Source: Flavobacteriales bacterium (GTDB taxonomy: Bacteria > Bacteroidota > Bacteroidia > Flavobacteriales_D > Sanyastnellaceae). Taken from it: a stretch of 30,008 bases of DNA. Each line of letters starts with the position of its first letter. The first letter of the stretch is position 1. Both the position numbers and the translations under genes were made by a program. Under the pieces are notes generated by a model that saw only the letters and a program-made list of their open reading frames with translations, did no database searches and was not told the DNA's origin. Of this stretch, positions 24,260 to 30,008 are shown in pieces. The stretch lies in assembly GCA_015663855.1 (NCBI GenBank), contig DQRJ01000064.1:1-30008 (forward strand), written 5' to 3'.

Positions 24260-25948
24260 GTGAAGGTTGAGGGTAGATTTTCCTCTGAACGTGTTTCTTG
24301 CTAGTGTGAAAACGATGTCAAAGGAGCGCCATGCTCTTACCTCATCAATCCGCTCTCCCATTCCGAATCCGATAGCTTCGAACCTGCTTTGAGGGTTATT
24401 TGATGATTGAACTACGAGCTTCAGATGTCGCCCTCCGTGGCCGACTGTTCTTGGGGGTATTGAGGTTATGACTCCTTCAGTCATAAATACGGGGACTTCG
24501 TTACAGGGGCCGAAAGGTCCTAGACGTTCAAACTCCTTGTACATAATGGGGTTTAAGTCGTTAAGACTTATAGGCATGTGATATGCGACTGTGGGTTGAG
24601 GTCGATTTCCAGATGTTTGTTTTGTGATTGATTCGTTGAGTTTTTTAGTAAACTCGGCCATGTTTTCACGACGGATGGTAAGCCCGGCTGCCATAGGGTG
24701 TCCCCCGAATTGTTCAATGAGGTGTCGACATTCTTCGAACGCAGCATGTATGTCTATTCCCTTTACGCTTCTGGCGCTTCCAGTAAGAACTTCATTTTCT
24801 TCGGAAAGAACGATGGCTGGACAATACCTCTGCTCTACAAGACGACTCGCTACAATTCCGAGAACTCCTCTATGCCAACCCTCGCCAGTGACGATAGTAC
24901 ATGCTCGGCCTGGTGGCTGCTCTGCCATTTGGGCTATAGCTTCCTCCGTAAGATCTTCGTCAAGATCTCTTCGGGCCTGATTCATGGTCTCGAGTTGATT
25001 TGCAAGCAACAAAGCTTCGCTCTCGTCGTTCGCCATAAGAAGTTTTGCCGCTGTTAATGCGTGCCCCACCCGCCCCGCTGCGTTAATTCGAGGGCCCAAC
25101 GTAAAGCTTATGTCCCTAACCGTTTTCGGAGCTTCTTCTATCCCCGCAACTTGCAACATCGCCTTAATTCCGGGTCTCATTGCATCGCTAAGATTCCGCA
25201 TTCCATGGTATGCAAGAATTCTATTTTCGCCAGTAATATCAACTAAATCTGCCCCGATACTAAGCGCGAGAAGATCTAAATGGTCGTAAACAGAATCCAT
25301 AGTAAGTCCTATGTGAGGTACAAGGGCAGATAACATTTTAAAAGCAACGCCCGCACCGGACAATTCTTTGAAGGGGTAGGAGCAACCGGGCTGTTTGGGA
25401 TTAAGAAGAGCGTAACAATTAGGAAGCTTATCATCGGGTAAATGGTGATCGCAAACGATAGTATCAATACCGAAACTCGCAGCGTACTCTAGCGCGTCGA
25501 AGTCCTTTGTACCACAGTCTAGGGTAATTAAAATTGTGCAGCCCGATTTACGAGCGCGATCTACTCCGTCCCGAGAAACCCCGTACCCCTCCTGATACCT
25601 CATAGGGATGTAAGGGACGATTTGTACGTCGAGACCCTCGAGAAAAGACGAAACCATAGCTACCGAAGTGGTGCCATCAACGTCATAATCGCCGTAAACC
25701 ATTATGCGCTCGTGCTTTAAAATAGCTTTATTTAACCTCGTAACCGCCTTATCCATATTCATCATGGTTTCAGGATCGTGTAGGTCTTCTAGCTTAGGTC
25801 TAAGGAAGTTTTCTGCCTGCTCTATATTCTCTACACCCCGTTGTACAAGGATTTGAGCTACCATTTCTGTCAGCCCAGTTTCCTTACAAAGAGAATTCAC
25901 GGCACCTGATTTAGGTGGTTTTGCGGCTGTCCATTTTAGAATATCCAT
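24227..25948 (-). CDS. recJ: Single-stranded-DNA 5'-3' exonuclease RecJ
   Basis: RecJ degrades single-stranded DNA 5' to 3' in recombination and mismatch or base excision repair. The 573-residue length is normal. DHH-phosphoesterase motifs are present: GDYDVDGTTS (86-95), LDCGTKD, the DHH triad (Asp 167-His 168-His 169), and the DHHA1-type segment EQFGGHPMAAGL. The OB-like C-terminal domain follows (FGPCNEVPVF onwards). It converges on mscS with a 33-base antisense overlap and diverges from the Cys-rich lipoprotein gene. I see no exact -7 box in its 79-bp upstream gap. Confidence 0.96.
   Translation of the reverse strand: MDILKWTAAKPPKSGAVNSLCKETGLTEMVAQILVQRGVENIEQAENFLRPKLEDLHDPETMMNMDKAVTRLNKAILKHERIMVYGDYDVDGTTSVAMVSSFLEGLDVQIVPYIPMRYQEGYGVSRDGVDRARKSGCTILITLDCGTKDFDALEYAASFGIDTIVCDHHLPDDKLPNCYALLNPKQPGCSYPFKELSGAGVAFKMLSALVPHIGLTMDSVYDHLDLLALSIGADLVDITGENRILAYHGMRNLSDAMRPGIKAMLQVAGIEEAPKTVRDISFTLGPRINAAGRVGHALTAAKLLMANDESEALLLANQLETMNQARRDLDEDLTEEAIAQMAEQPPGRACTIVTGEGWHRGVLGIVASRLVEQRYCPAIVLSEENEVLTGSARSVKGIDIHAAFEECRHLIEQFGGHPMAAGLTIRRENMAEFTKKLNESITKQTSGNRPQPTVAYHMPISLNDLNPIMYKEFERLGPFGPCNEVPVFMTEGVITSIPPRTVGHGGRHLKLVVQSSNNPQSRFEAIGFGMGERIDEVRAWRSFDIVFTLARNTFRGKSTLNLHLRDIRVHKFV
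24230..24241. repeat. Perfect 12-bp palindrome in the mscS/recJ overlap
   Basis: CACAAATTTGTG reads the same on both strands and lies in frame in both genes, encoding His-Lys-Phe-Val near the C-terminus of MscS and as the last four residues of RecJ; the RecJ stop follows directly. Confidence 0.9.
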
Positions 25949-25966
25949 CTACTTTATGCTTCGAGC

Positions 25967-25994
25967 TTGTCTTTAGTAATTTGTATTAACTTTA
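25967..25994 (+). promoter_or_regulatory. Candidate promoter for the Cys-rich lipoprotein gene
   Basis: TTG at 25967-25969 and TAACTTTA at 25987-25994 (one mismatch to TAnnTTTG, last base A instead of G) are 17 bases apart. The ATG at 26028 is 33 bases downstream, a normal leader length. The mismatch makes this a moderate call. Confidence 0.4.
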
Positions 25995-26027
25995 GCACGT
26001 CTAAAATACGCACAGAAAATACCTACA

Positions 26028-26993
26028 ATGAAACCGTACATATCTTCTTTCAAAAGTTTTATAGCTTTTCTCTTTGCAGTGACTTTATTAGTCTCTTGCA
26101 AAGGCTGTCTAAACGACGATAATCTCATCGGTGAAAATTGTTACGACGGTATACTTAACAACGGCGAAGAGCTCATCGATTGCGGAGGAACTATTTGCGA
26201 TCCTTGCGATCCTTGTGAAAATGATATTTGGGATGCTCTATTAGGTGAGCAGTGGGTAGATTGTGGTGGAGAGTGTGGTCCATGTGATCCTTCTTTCAAC
26301 GGTCAATTAGATCCAGGCGAGCTAGGTATCGATTGTGGATGTGACGGTTGTCCTGCTTGTCCTGAACTATGTGGTGATGGTTTACCAAACGGATTTGAGG
26401 AAGGCGTTGATTGTGGCGGACCTAACTGTGATCCTTGCCCTACGTGTACTGATGGCGAAATGAACGGCAGTGAAATTGGAGTTGACTGTGGTGGAACTGA
26501 ATGTGATCCTTGTCCTACTACGGGCGATTGCACTAACGGACTACAAGACGGTGACGAACTTTACATTGATTGTGGAGGATCTTCTTGCCCGGTTTGTGAG
26601 GGTTCTATCGCTTGGAAAGCGAACGGACAACAGTTTTACGGAGACGGATCAGCTACTGCTACAATGGACGGAACAAGCATTGCAATTGCAGGAGTTTCTA
26701 TAACGACAGCTCAGATAGGATTTATCATTGCTGAACCAGCAACTGGTTGGGCTAACGGTACAGTGATTCCTATGAATATCGCAACAGCACCAGGAACTGC
26801 TGGAGCTTACGAAGCAATCGGAGGAGCTGAGACTTACGCGACTTCAAATGGAGGTAACATGACCATGGAACTCACCTACGTTGTTGCCGGAGCAGGCGGT
26901 TACGTTACGGGAACTTTTAGTGGAAACATGCAAAGCACAGCCGGGGCAGGAGTAACGATTTCTCAAGGCGCTTTCGCTATTCCGATTAACTAG
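26028..26993 (+). CDS. Lipoprotein with six Cys/Gly/Asp-rich repeats
   Basis: A 321-residue predicted lipoprotein of unknown function. The signal peptide ends in the lipobox LLVSC (Cys 24). Residues 38-190 contain six tandem repeats of about 23-27 residues with the pattern Cys-x-Asp/Asn-Gly-x2-Asn-Gly-x-Glu-x-Gly-Val-Asp-Cys-Gly-Gly-x2-Cys-Asp-Pro-Cys. The even Cys spacing suggests disulfides within each repeat, and the many Asp, Asn and Glu residues suggest bound calcium. A Cys-free, Ala/Gly/Thr-rich domain (about 191-321), probably beta-sheet, follows. Similar repeats occur in Bacteroidota surface proteins (from memory). A cell-surface adhesive or structural role is plausible. It stands alone between recJ and the OmpA-family gene. 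Confidence 0.85.
   Translation: MKPYISSFKSFIAFLFAVTLLVSCKGCLNDDNLIGENCYDGILNNGEELIDCGGTICDPCDPCENDIWDALLGEQWVDCGGECGPCDPSFNGQLDPGELGIDCGCDGCPACPELCGDGLPNGFEEGVDCGGPNCDPCPTCTDGEMNGSEIGVDCGGTECDPCPTTGDCTNGLQDGDELYIDCGGSSCPVCEGSIAWKANGQQFYGDGSATATMDGTSIAIAGVSITTAQIGFIIAEPATGWANGTVIPMNIATAPGTAGAYEAIGGAETYATSNGGNMTMELTYVVAGAGGYVTGTFSGNMQSTAGAGVTISQGAFAIPIN
26139..26597 (+). repeat. Six degenerate coding repeats (Cys-rich units)
   Basis: Units map to residues 38-60, 63-86, 90-111, 115-137, 140-162 and 168-190 of the lipoprotein. Each carries the VDCGG or IDCG core followed by CxxC. Units 4, 5 and 6 are the most regular; units 2 and 3 are degenerate. The repetition is clear in protein but blurred in DNA, so it is not a recent duplication. 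Confidence 0.85.
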
Positions 26994-27083
26994 TTTAGAA
27001 CGCTAACGAACAACATTCTAGTGTGAACAAGACATGTGTTAAAACGTAAAAACATCTGTCTAACCTTCTGAACTTGCGTAGTT

Positions 27084-28112
27084 ATGCAACGCAATACATT
27101 TTCTTCCAAAAAAGCAACCTCGATTACGCCTTCAAATAGGTCTGGGTTAGTCACTTCTTTCGCAACAGTTTTTGCTTTAATCACTATCCTTTCGGGTTGT
27201 GTTACCGCGAAACAATTTGAAGATTTACAGGGAAGATGTGATGAGATAGATCAGGAAAACACGGAGCTTCGTCTGAATAGTCAAGATGTAGAAATTGAAG
27301 TTATCGAGCTGCGTGGACAGGTAGCAACTTTAACGGATGTCCAGTCTGAGTTAGCTGCGGATACTGCACGTATGGGCAGGTTTGTTGCGGATTCTCGCGA
27401 TGAGATCCGTCGTCTGAGAGATTTGAATGATGCGCTTACAGACCAAAGCGGTGGCCGTCTCTCCACCCTCAACGCAGAAAACCGTGCGCTTTTAGAAGAT
27501 GTCGGGCGAATTAGAAGGGAATTACAAGACCGAGAAGACGCACTATTAGAGTTAGAAAAGGATTTGGTAAAAAGAAGTGAGGATCTAGCATCTCGTAGCG
27601 CCAGAGTTCAAGAATTAGAGGATCTGTTAGCTTCTCGCGAACGTGCCGCAGAGGCTTTGCGTAGTCGTCTCGAGCGGGCACTTCTCGGATTTGAAGGTCG
27701 AGGTCTGAAAGTTGAACAGCGTAACGGAAAGGTTTACGTGAGCCTCGAGGCAGAGCTCTTATTCCCATCGGGATCAGCGATTGTCGATGAGAAAGGGCGC
27801 GAGCTTTTAGCTCAATTAGGTATGGTAATCGCCGAGCAGCAAGACCTCGAAATAATTATCGAGGGTCATACGGATTCCGATAAGCTCGTTTCTCCGAATT
27901 TTCCTCATAATAACTGGGAGTTATCGGTACTCCGTGCGACTTCGGTACTCGAAATAATTCGCGACGTGCCGGGCGTTAATCCATCGATTTTAACTGCGTC
28001 TGGTCGAGGTGAATTCCACCCCGTTGATGAGTCTGACAAATCGCGCAATCGCCGAATCGAAGTCATTCTAGCCCCTAAATTAGACGCGTTATTCGATCTA
28101 TTGGAGGATTAG
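27084..28112 (+). CDS. OmpA-family lipoprotein with coiled-coil stalk
   Basis: A 342-residue predicted outer-membrane lipoprotein. A long N-terminus precedes the hydrophobic segment and lipobox ILSGC (Cys 39). Residues about 45-205 are a charged coiled coil with regular Leu, Glu and Arg heptads. The C-terminal domain (about 215-330) is OmpA-like: LLFPSGSAIVDEKGRELLAQL, then IIIEGHTDSD, ELSVLRATSVLEII, and SRNRRIEVILAP with the Asp and Arg positions that grip diaminopimelate of peptidoglycan. It probably tethers the outer membrane to the cell wall across a rod-like stalk. Length and layout match Bacteroidota lipoproteins of this kind. No exact -7 box is found in the 90-bp gap before it, and it converges on the aldehyde dehydrogenase gene. 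Confidence 0.93.
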   Translation: MQRNTFSSKKATSITPSNRSGLVTSFATVFALITILSGCVTAKQFEDLQGRCDEIDQENTELRLNSQDVEIEVIELRGQVATLTDVQSELAADTARMGRFVADSRDEIRRLRDLNDALTDQSGGRLSTLNAENRALLEDVGRIRRELQDREDALLELEKDLVKRSEDLASRSARVQELEDLLASRERAAEALRSRLERALLGFEGRGLKVEQRNGKVYVSLEAELLFPSGSAIVDEKGRELLAQLGMVIAEQQDLEIIIEGHTDSDKLVSPNFPHNNWELSVLRATSVLEIIRDVPGVNPSILTASGRGEFHPVDESDKSRNRRIEVILAPKLDALFDLLED

Positions 28113-28134
28113 CACTCTGTAGCTTCAGGGCTCG

Positions 28135-29580
28135 TTAGAGTTTGATGCAAACGTTTTGTGGTTCGGTGAAGAACTGAAGTGCTTCGAAACCGCCTTCTCG
28201 TCCCACGCCAGAATTTTTTACGCCGCCGAACGGTGTGCGTAGGTCGCGGAGTAGCCAGCAATTGACCCAGACTATGCCCGTCTCGAGTTCCGAGGATACT
28301 CTGTGGGCCTGTTTTAAGTCATTAGTCCAAACCGTAGCTGCCAAGCCGTACTCGCTATTGTTCGCCATTTCTAGTGCCTCTTCTTCGTTCTCGAAGGGTT
28401 GTATCGTGACTACAGGACCGAAAATTTCTTCTTGGTTGACTCGGCAATTTGGGGAGAGGCCTTCGATAATCGTGGGTTGAACGTAGTAGCCGTTTTGAAG
28501 ATGAGGTAAACCTTCAGGGGACGTTTTCTCTCCTCCGCATAGGATTTTACCTCCTTCGGTCTTAGCAAGTTCTATCGATGCTAGAATTTTATCTCTGTGA
28601 TCTTTAGAAACTACTGCGCCCATTTTCGTAGAGGGATCCATGGGGTCACCGACCTTCATTTTCTTAGCCTTAGCAACTAAAGCGTCTCTGAATCGAGGGT
28701 AGAGTGATTTCTCGACGAGTATGCGGGATCCACATAAACAGATTTGGCCTTGATTTGCGAATGACGAGCGGAGGGTAGTCGCGAGGGCATCGTCGAAATC
28801 ACAGTCATCGAATATGATAGCGGCGTTCTTGCCACCAAGTTCGAGGCTTAGTTTCTTGAATTTCGGAGCGGTAACCGAGGCGATGTGTGCTCCGGTAGCG
28901 GTCCCTCCCGTAAAGCTAATAGCGGTTACTTTCGGGTGACGAATTAGGGCGTCGCCAACTTCCGATCCTAATCCGTGAATAATATTGAATACGCCGTCAG
29001 GAAAACCGGCCTCTTTTACCCACGTGCTGAGTAAATACGCGGTTACGGGGGTTATTTCCGAGGGCTTGGCTACTACGCAATTCCCGGAAACCAAGGCTGG
29101 AGCTACTTTCCAAGTGAAGAGGTATAGTGGGAGATTCCAAGGGGAAATACACGCTACGACTCCGAGGGGTTTCCTCAATGTGTAGTTCAATGCTACGCCT
29201 TCCATTACGTGGGATTCCGAAGCGAAATGCTGGATTGCAGAAGCGTAAAATCGAAGATTTTTCTCCGCCCTAGGGATGTCTACCGTGCCCGCGAGAGATA
29301 CCGGCTTCCCGTTATCTCGCGACTCCGCTTCGGCTAGCATATCGGCGTTATCCCGAACAAGATCGGCTAGGCGACTCATGCACGCCGCTCTTTCACCTGC
29401 GGGCGTGGCTGCCCACGATTTAAAAGCTGAGTTCGCTGCAGAAACAGCTAATTCCACGTCGGCTGAGCCTGAACGAGGGAGATGCCCGTAGGTTTTTCCT
29501 TCGCTAGGGTTAGTCAGGTCTAACCACTGACTCGAGGATGCGGGAGATAAAACTCCGTTAATGAGATTTAGTACTTTCAT
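28135..29580 (-). CDS. Aldehyde dehydrogenase, ALDH8A1 (2-aminomuconate semialdehyde dehydrogenase)-like
   Basis: NAD-dependent aldehyde dehydrogenase of 481 residues from the ATG at 29580 (a longer frame begins at a TTG at 29592). Motifs from this start: PWNLP with Asn 149, ISFTGG, general base Glu 247 in LELGG, and nucleophile Cys 281 in NQGQICLC. Several stretches, such as RSSFANQGQICLC, and the TWKVAPALVSGNCVVAKPSE and VNCWLLRDLRTPFGG segments, closely resemble human ALDH8A1 as I remember it. That points to oxidation of 2-aminomuconate or 2-hydroxymuconate semialdehyde in tryptophan (kynurenine) breakdown. No other kynurenine gene is in the window, so the substrate is inferred. It diverges from tRNA-Gln; TAATTTTC (29608-29601) is a one-mismatch -7 candidate. 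Confidence 0.92.
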   Translation of the reverse strand: MKVLNLINGVLSPASSSQWLDLTNPSEGKTYGHLPRSGSADVELAVSAANSAFKSWAATPAGERAACMSRLADLVRDNADMLAEAESRDNGKPVSLAGTVDIPRAEKNLRFYASAIQHFASESHVMEGVALNYTLRKPLGVVACISPWNLPLYLFTWKVAPALVSGNCVVAKPSEITPVTAYLLSTWVKEAGFPDGVFNIIHGLGSEVGDALIRHPKVTAISFTGGTATGAHIASVTAPKFKKLSLELGGKNAAIIFDDCDFDDALATTLRSSFANQGQICLCGSRILVEKSLYPRFRDALVAKAKKMKVGDPMDPSTKMGAVVSKDHRDKILASIELAKTEGGKILCGGEKTSPEGLPHLQNGYYVQPTIIEGLSPNCRVNQEEIFGPVVTIQPFENEEEALEMANNSEYGLAATVWTNDLKQAHRVSSELETGIVWVNCWLLRDLRTPFGGVKNSGVGREGGFEALQFFTEPQNVCIKL

Positions 29581-29620
29581 ATATGCACGCAATTTACCAC
29601 GAAAATTACCTTGAGTTTGT

Positions 29621-29628
29621 TATCTTTG
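29621..29628 (+). promoter_or_regulatory. Bacteroidota-type -7 box for tRNA-Gln
   Basis: TATCTTTG matches TAnnTTTG exactly and ends ten bases before the tRNA 5' end at 29639, suitable for a short 5' leader removed by RNase P. No TTG occurs at 17-20 bases upstream, so the -33 element is weak. Confidence 0.6.
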
Positions 29629-29638
29629 CACACGTTTT

Positions 29639-29709
29639 TGCCCCATGGTGTAATGGTAACACACCTGGTTTTGGTCCAGACATTTCAGGTTCGAGTCCTG
29701 GTGGGGCAA
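29639..29709 (+). tRNA. tRNA-Gln (anticodon UUG)
   Basis: The 7-bp acceptor stem TGCCCCA/TGGGGCA is perfect, with discriminator A at 29709. The D-arm has stem GTGT/ACAC around AATGGTA. The anticodon arm CCTGG-TTTTGGT-CCAGA has loop bases giving TTG at positions 34-36; the outermost pair is a C-A mismatch. The T-arm is TCAGG-TTCGAGT-CCTGG. The 3' CCA is not encoded, so it is added by CCA-transferase. It reads CAA codons and, with wobble, CAG codons for Gln. Confidence 0.97.
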
Positions 29710-29716
29710 CGAAATG

Positions 29717-29829
29717 ACAAATTCAGCAATGACGAAGTCATAACAGTAAAGGAAACCCACAACTGAAGTTTACTTCATGTTGTGGGTTTTTTGATGCTGT
29801 AAAAGCACGATTAGTGCTGCTGAATTTGT
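29717..29829. repeat. Nested inverted-repeat unit after tRNA-Gln
   Basis: A perfect 12-bp inverted repeat, ACAAATTCAGCA (29717-29728) and TGCTGAATTTGT (29818-29829), encloses three further hairpins: TGAC-GAA-GTCA (29730-29740), the terminator hairpin at 29753-29789, and AGCAC-GATTA-GTGCT (29804-29818). The whole could fold as a branched RNA or a cruciform. It is unlike a plain terminator; function unknown. Confidence 0.7.
29753..29792 (+). terminator. Rho-independent terminator downstream of tRNA-Gln
   Basis: Arms AAACCCACAAC (29753-29763) and GTTGTGGGTTT (29779-29789) pair over 11 bp. Inside them TGAAG (29764-29768) and CTTCA (29773-29777) pair over 5 bp, with a TTTA loop and one bulged T (29778). 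A run of six T (29787-29792) follows on the plus strand. On the minus strand the hairpin is followed by a weaker T-rich stretch, so it might also stop the converging gene at the right edge. Confidence 0.85.
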
Positions 29830-29909
29830 TCCCTATGAGTTAAAACCAGGTCCACCGACCAAGCGTAGCGAGGGAGGTATTCCTGGAAAAAAGAAGAAAG
29901 AGTAATGCT
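29793..29909. other. Spacer with no clear gene
   Basis: This stretch lies between the terminator and the stop codon of the edge gene. On the plus strand one frame stays open from 29796 to a TAA at 29903-29905 and ends with ELKPGPPTKRSEGG followed by IPGKKKKE; it has no start codon, so it is a possible remnant of a gene end rather than a gene. CCAGG (29846-29850) and CCTGG (29882-29886) could close a stem around it. Confidence 0.35.
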
Positions 29910-30008
29910 TTACGGTTGCAAGAGATCAATTTGGGCTTGCATATCAGCAATTAACCCCTGAAGAATCAATATCGTTTGCTGAGCATTTTGCAACTCTGTT
30001 CCCAGGTC
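29910..30008 (-). CDS. C-terminal end of a coiled-coil protein (cut by window edge)
   Basis: The last 32 codons of a minus-strand gene entering from the right edge, ending with TAA at 29912-29910. The peptide, from ELQNAQQTILILQGL to IADMQAQIDLLQP, has Leu and Ile at heptad positions with Gln between, as in a trimeric or dimeric coiled coil. Nothing can be said about the function of the full protein. Its stop lies about 120 bp from the terminator hairpin, towards which it is transcribed. Confidence 0.6.
   Translation of the reverse strand, partial: DLGTELQNAQQTILILQGLIADMQAQIDLLQP

Noticed and set aside
26139..26597. CRISPR-like or DNA tandem repeat
   Set aside because: The periodicity is that of degenerate protein repeats in one long open frame; DNA units differ and there are no spacers.
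26994..27083. Promoter before the OmpA-family gene
   Set aside because: TAACCTTC near 27061 departs from TAnnTTTG and no TTG is correctly placed, so I do not call it.
29702..29890. Integration (att) site at the tRNA-Gln 3' end
   Set aside because: No repeat of the tRNA 3' end longer than about six bases occurs downstream, and no integrase gene is visible within the window.
29796..29905. Small plus-strand gene ending KPGPPTKRSEGG
   Set aside because: No start codon or upstream signal exists in the frame, and a terminator lies just before it; kept only as a possible gene remnant.

Overview
The window looks like chromosomal DNA of a Bacteroidota member, probably an aerobic flavobacterium-like heterotroph of the order Flavobacteriales. 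The reasons are the exact TAnnTTTG -7 boxes upstream of several genes, scarce Shine-Dalgarno sequences, several lipoproteins with DUF4292, YwqK/MORN-like or Cys-rich repeat content, a non-catalytic EnvC-type LytM protein, a DnaG primase without its zinc ligands, and the prs-rplY-pth gene order. No phage, insertion sequence, CRISPR array or rRNA operon is visible. The species assignment is an inference.

Layout. Positions 1-12145 (all minus) form one dense run, read right to left: homogentisate dioxygenase, 4-hydroxyphenylpyruvate dioxygenase, a double-ATPase peptide-type ABC protein, an enoyl-CoA hydratase-like protein, dUTPase, a sugar-phosphate nucleotidyltransferase, a TPR lipoprotein, a DUF4292 lipoprotein, an EnvC-like protein, and FeoB cut by the left edge. 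Gaps are mostly 3-50 bp or short overlaps, so much of this could be one transcript. It joins tyrosine breakdown (which needs O2 and iron) to nucleotide hygiene, cell-envelope functions and iron uptake. Positions 12189-14834 (minus) hold a LysM glucosaminidase, a small YwqK-like lipoprotein and a long-chain polyprenyl diphosphate synthase. The last diverges from the plus-strand operon yicC-gmk-nadD (14894-16996) across a compact pair of promoters.

Positions 17008-21254 (minus) hold pth, rplY and prs as an operon with its own promoter, then an OmpR-type regulator and its histidine kinase. Positions 21354-24259 (plus) hold dnaG and an MscS channel, converging on recJ (24227-25948, minus) with an antisense overlap built on a palindrome. 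Positions 26028-28112 (plus) hold a six-repeat Cys-rich lipoprotein and an OmpA-family lipoprotein. An ALDH8A1-like aldehyde dehydrogenase (minus) diverges from tRNA-Gln(UUG). The tRNA is followed by a strong terminator nested inside further inverted repeats, and the right edge cuts a coiled-coil protein.

Most genes are housekeeping or envelope genes with intact motifs. The least explained parts are the nested inverted-repeat unit after tRNA-Gln, the Cys-rich repeat lipoprotein, and the apparently leaderless divergent ispB/yicC promoters. No clearly new multi-gene system was found. Frames and start choices were read by eye; family assignments rest on recognised motifs, not on database searches.
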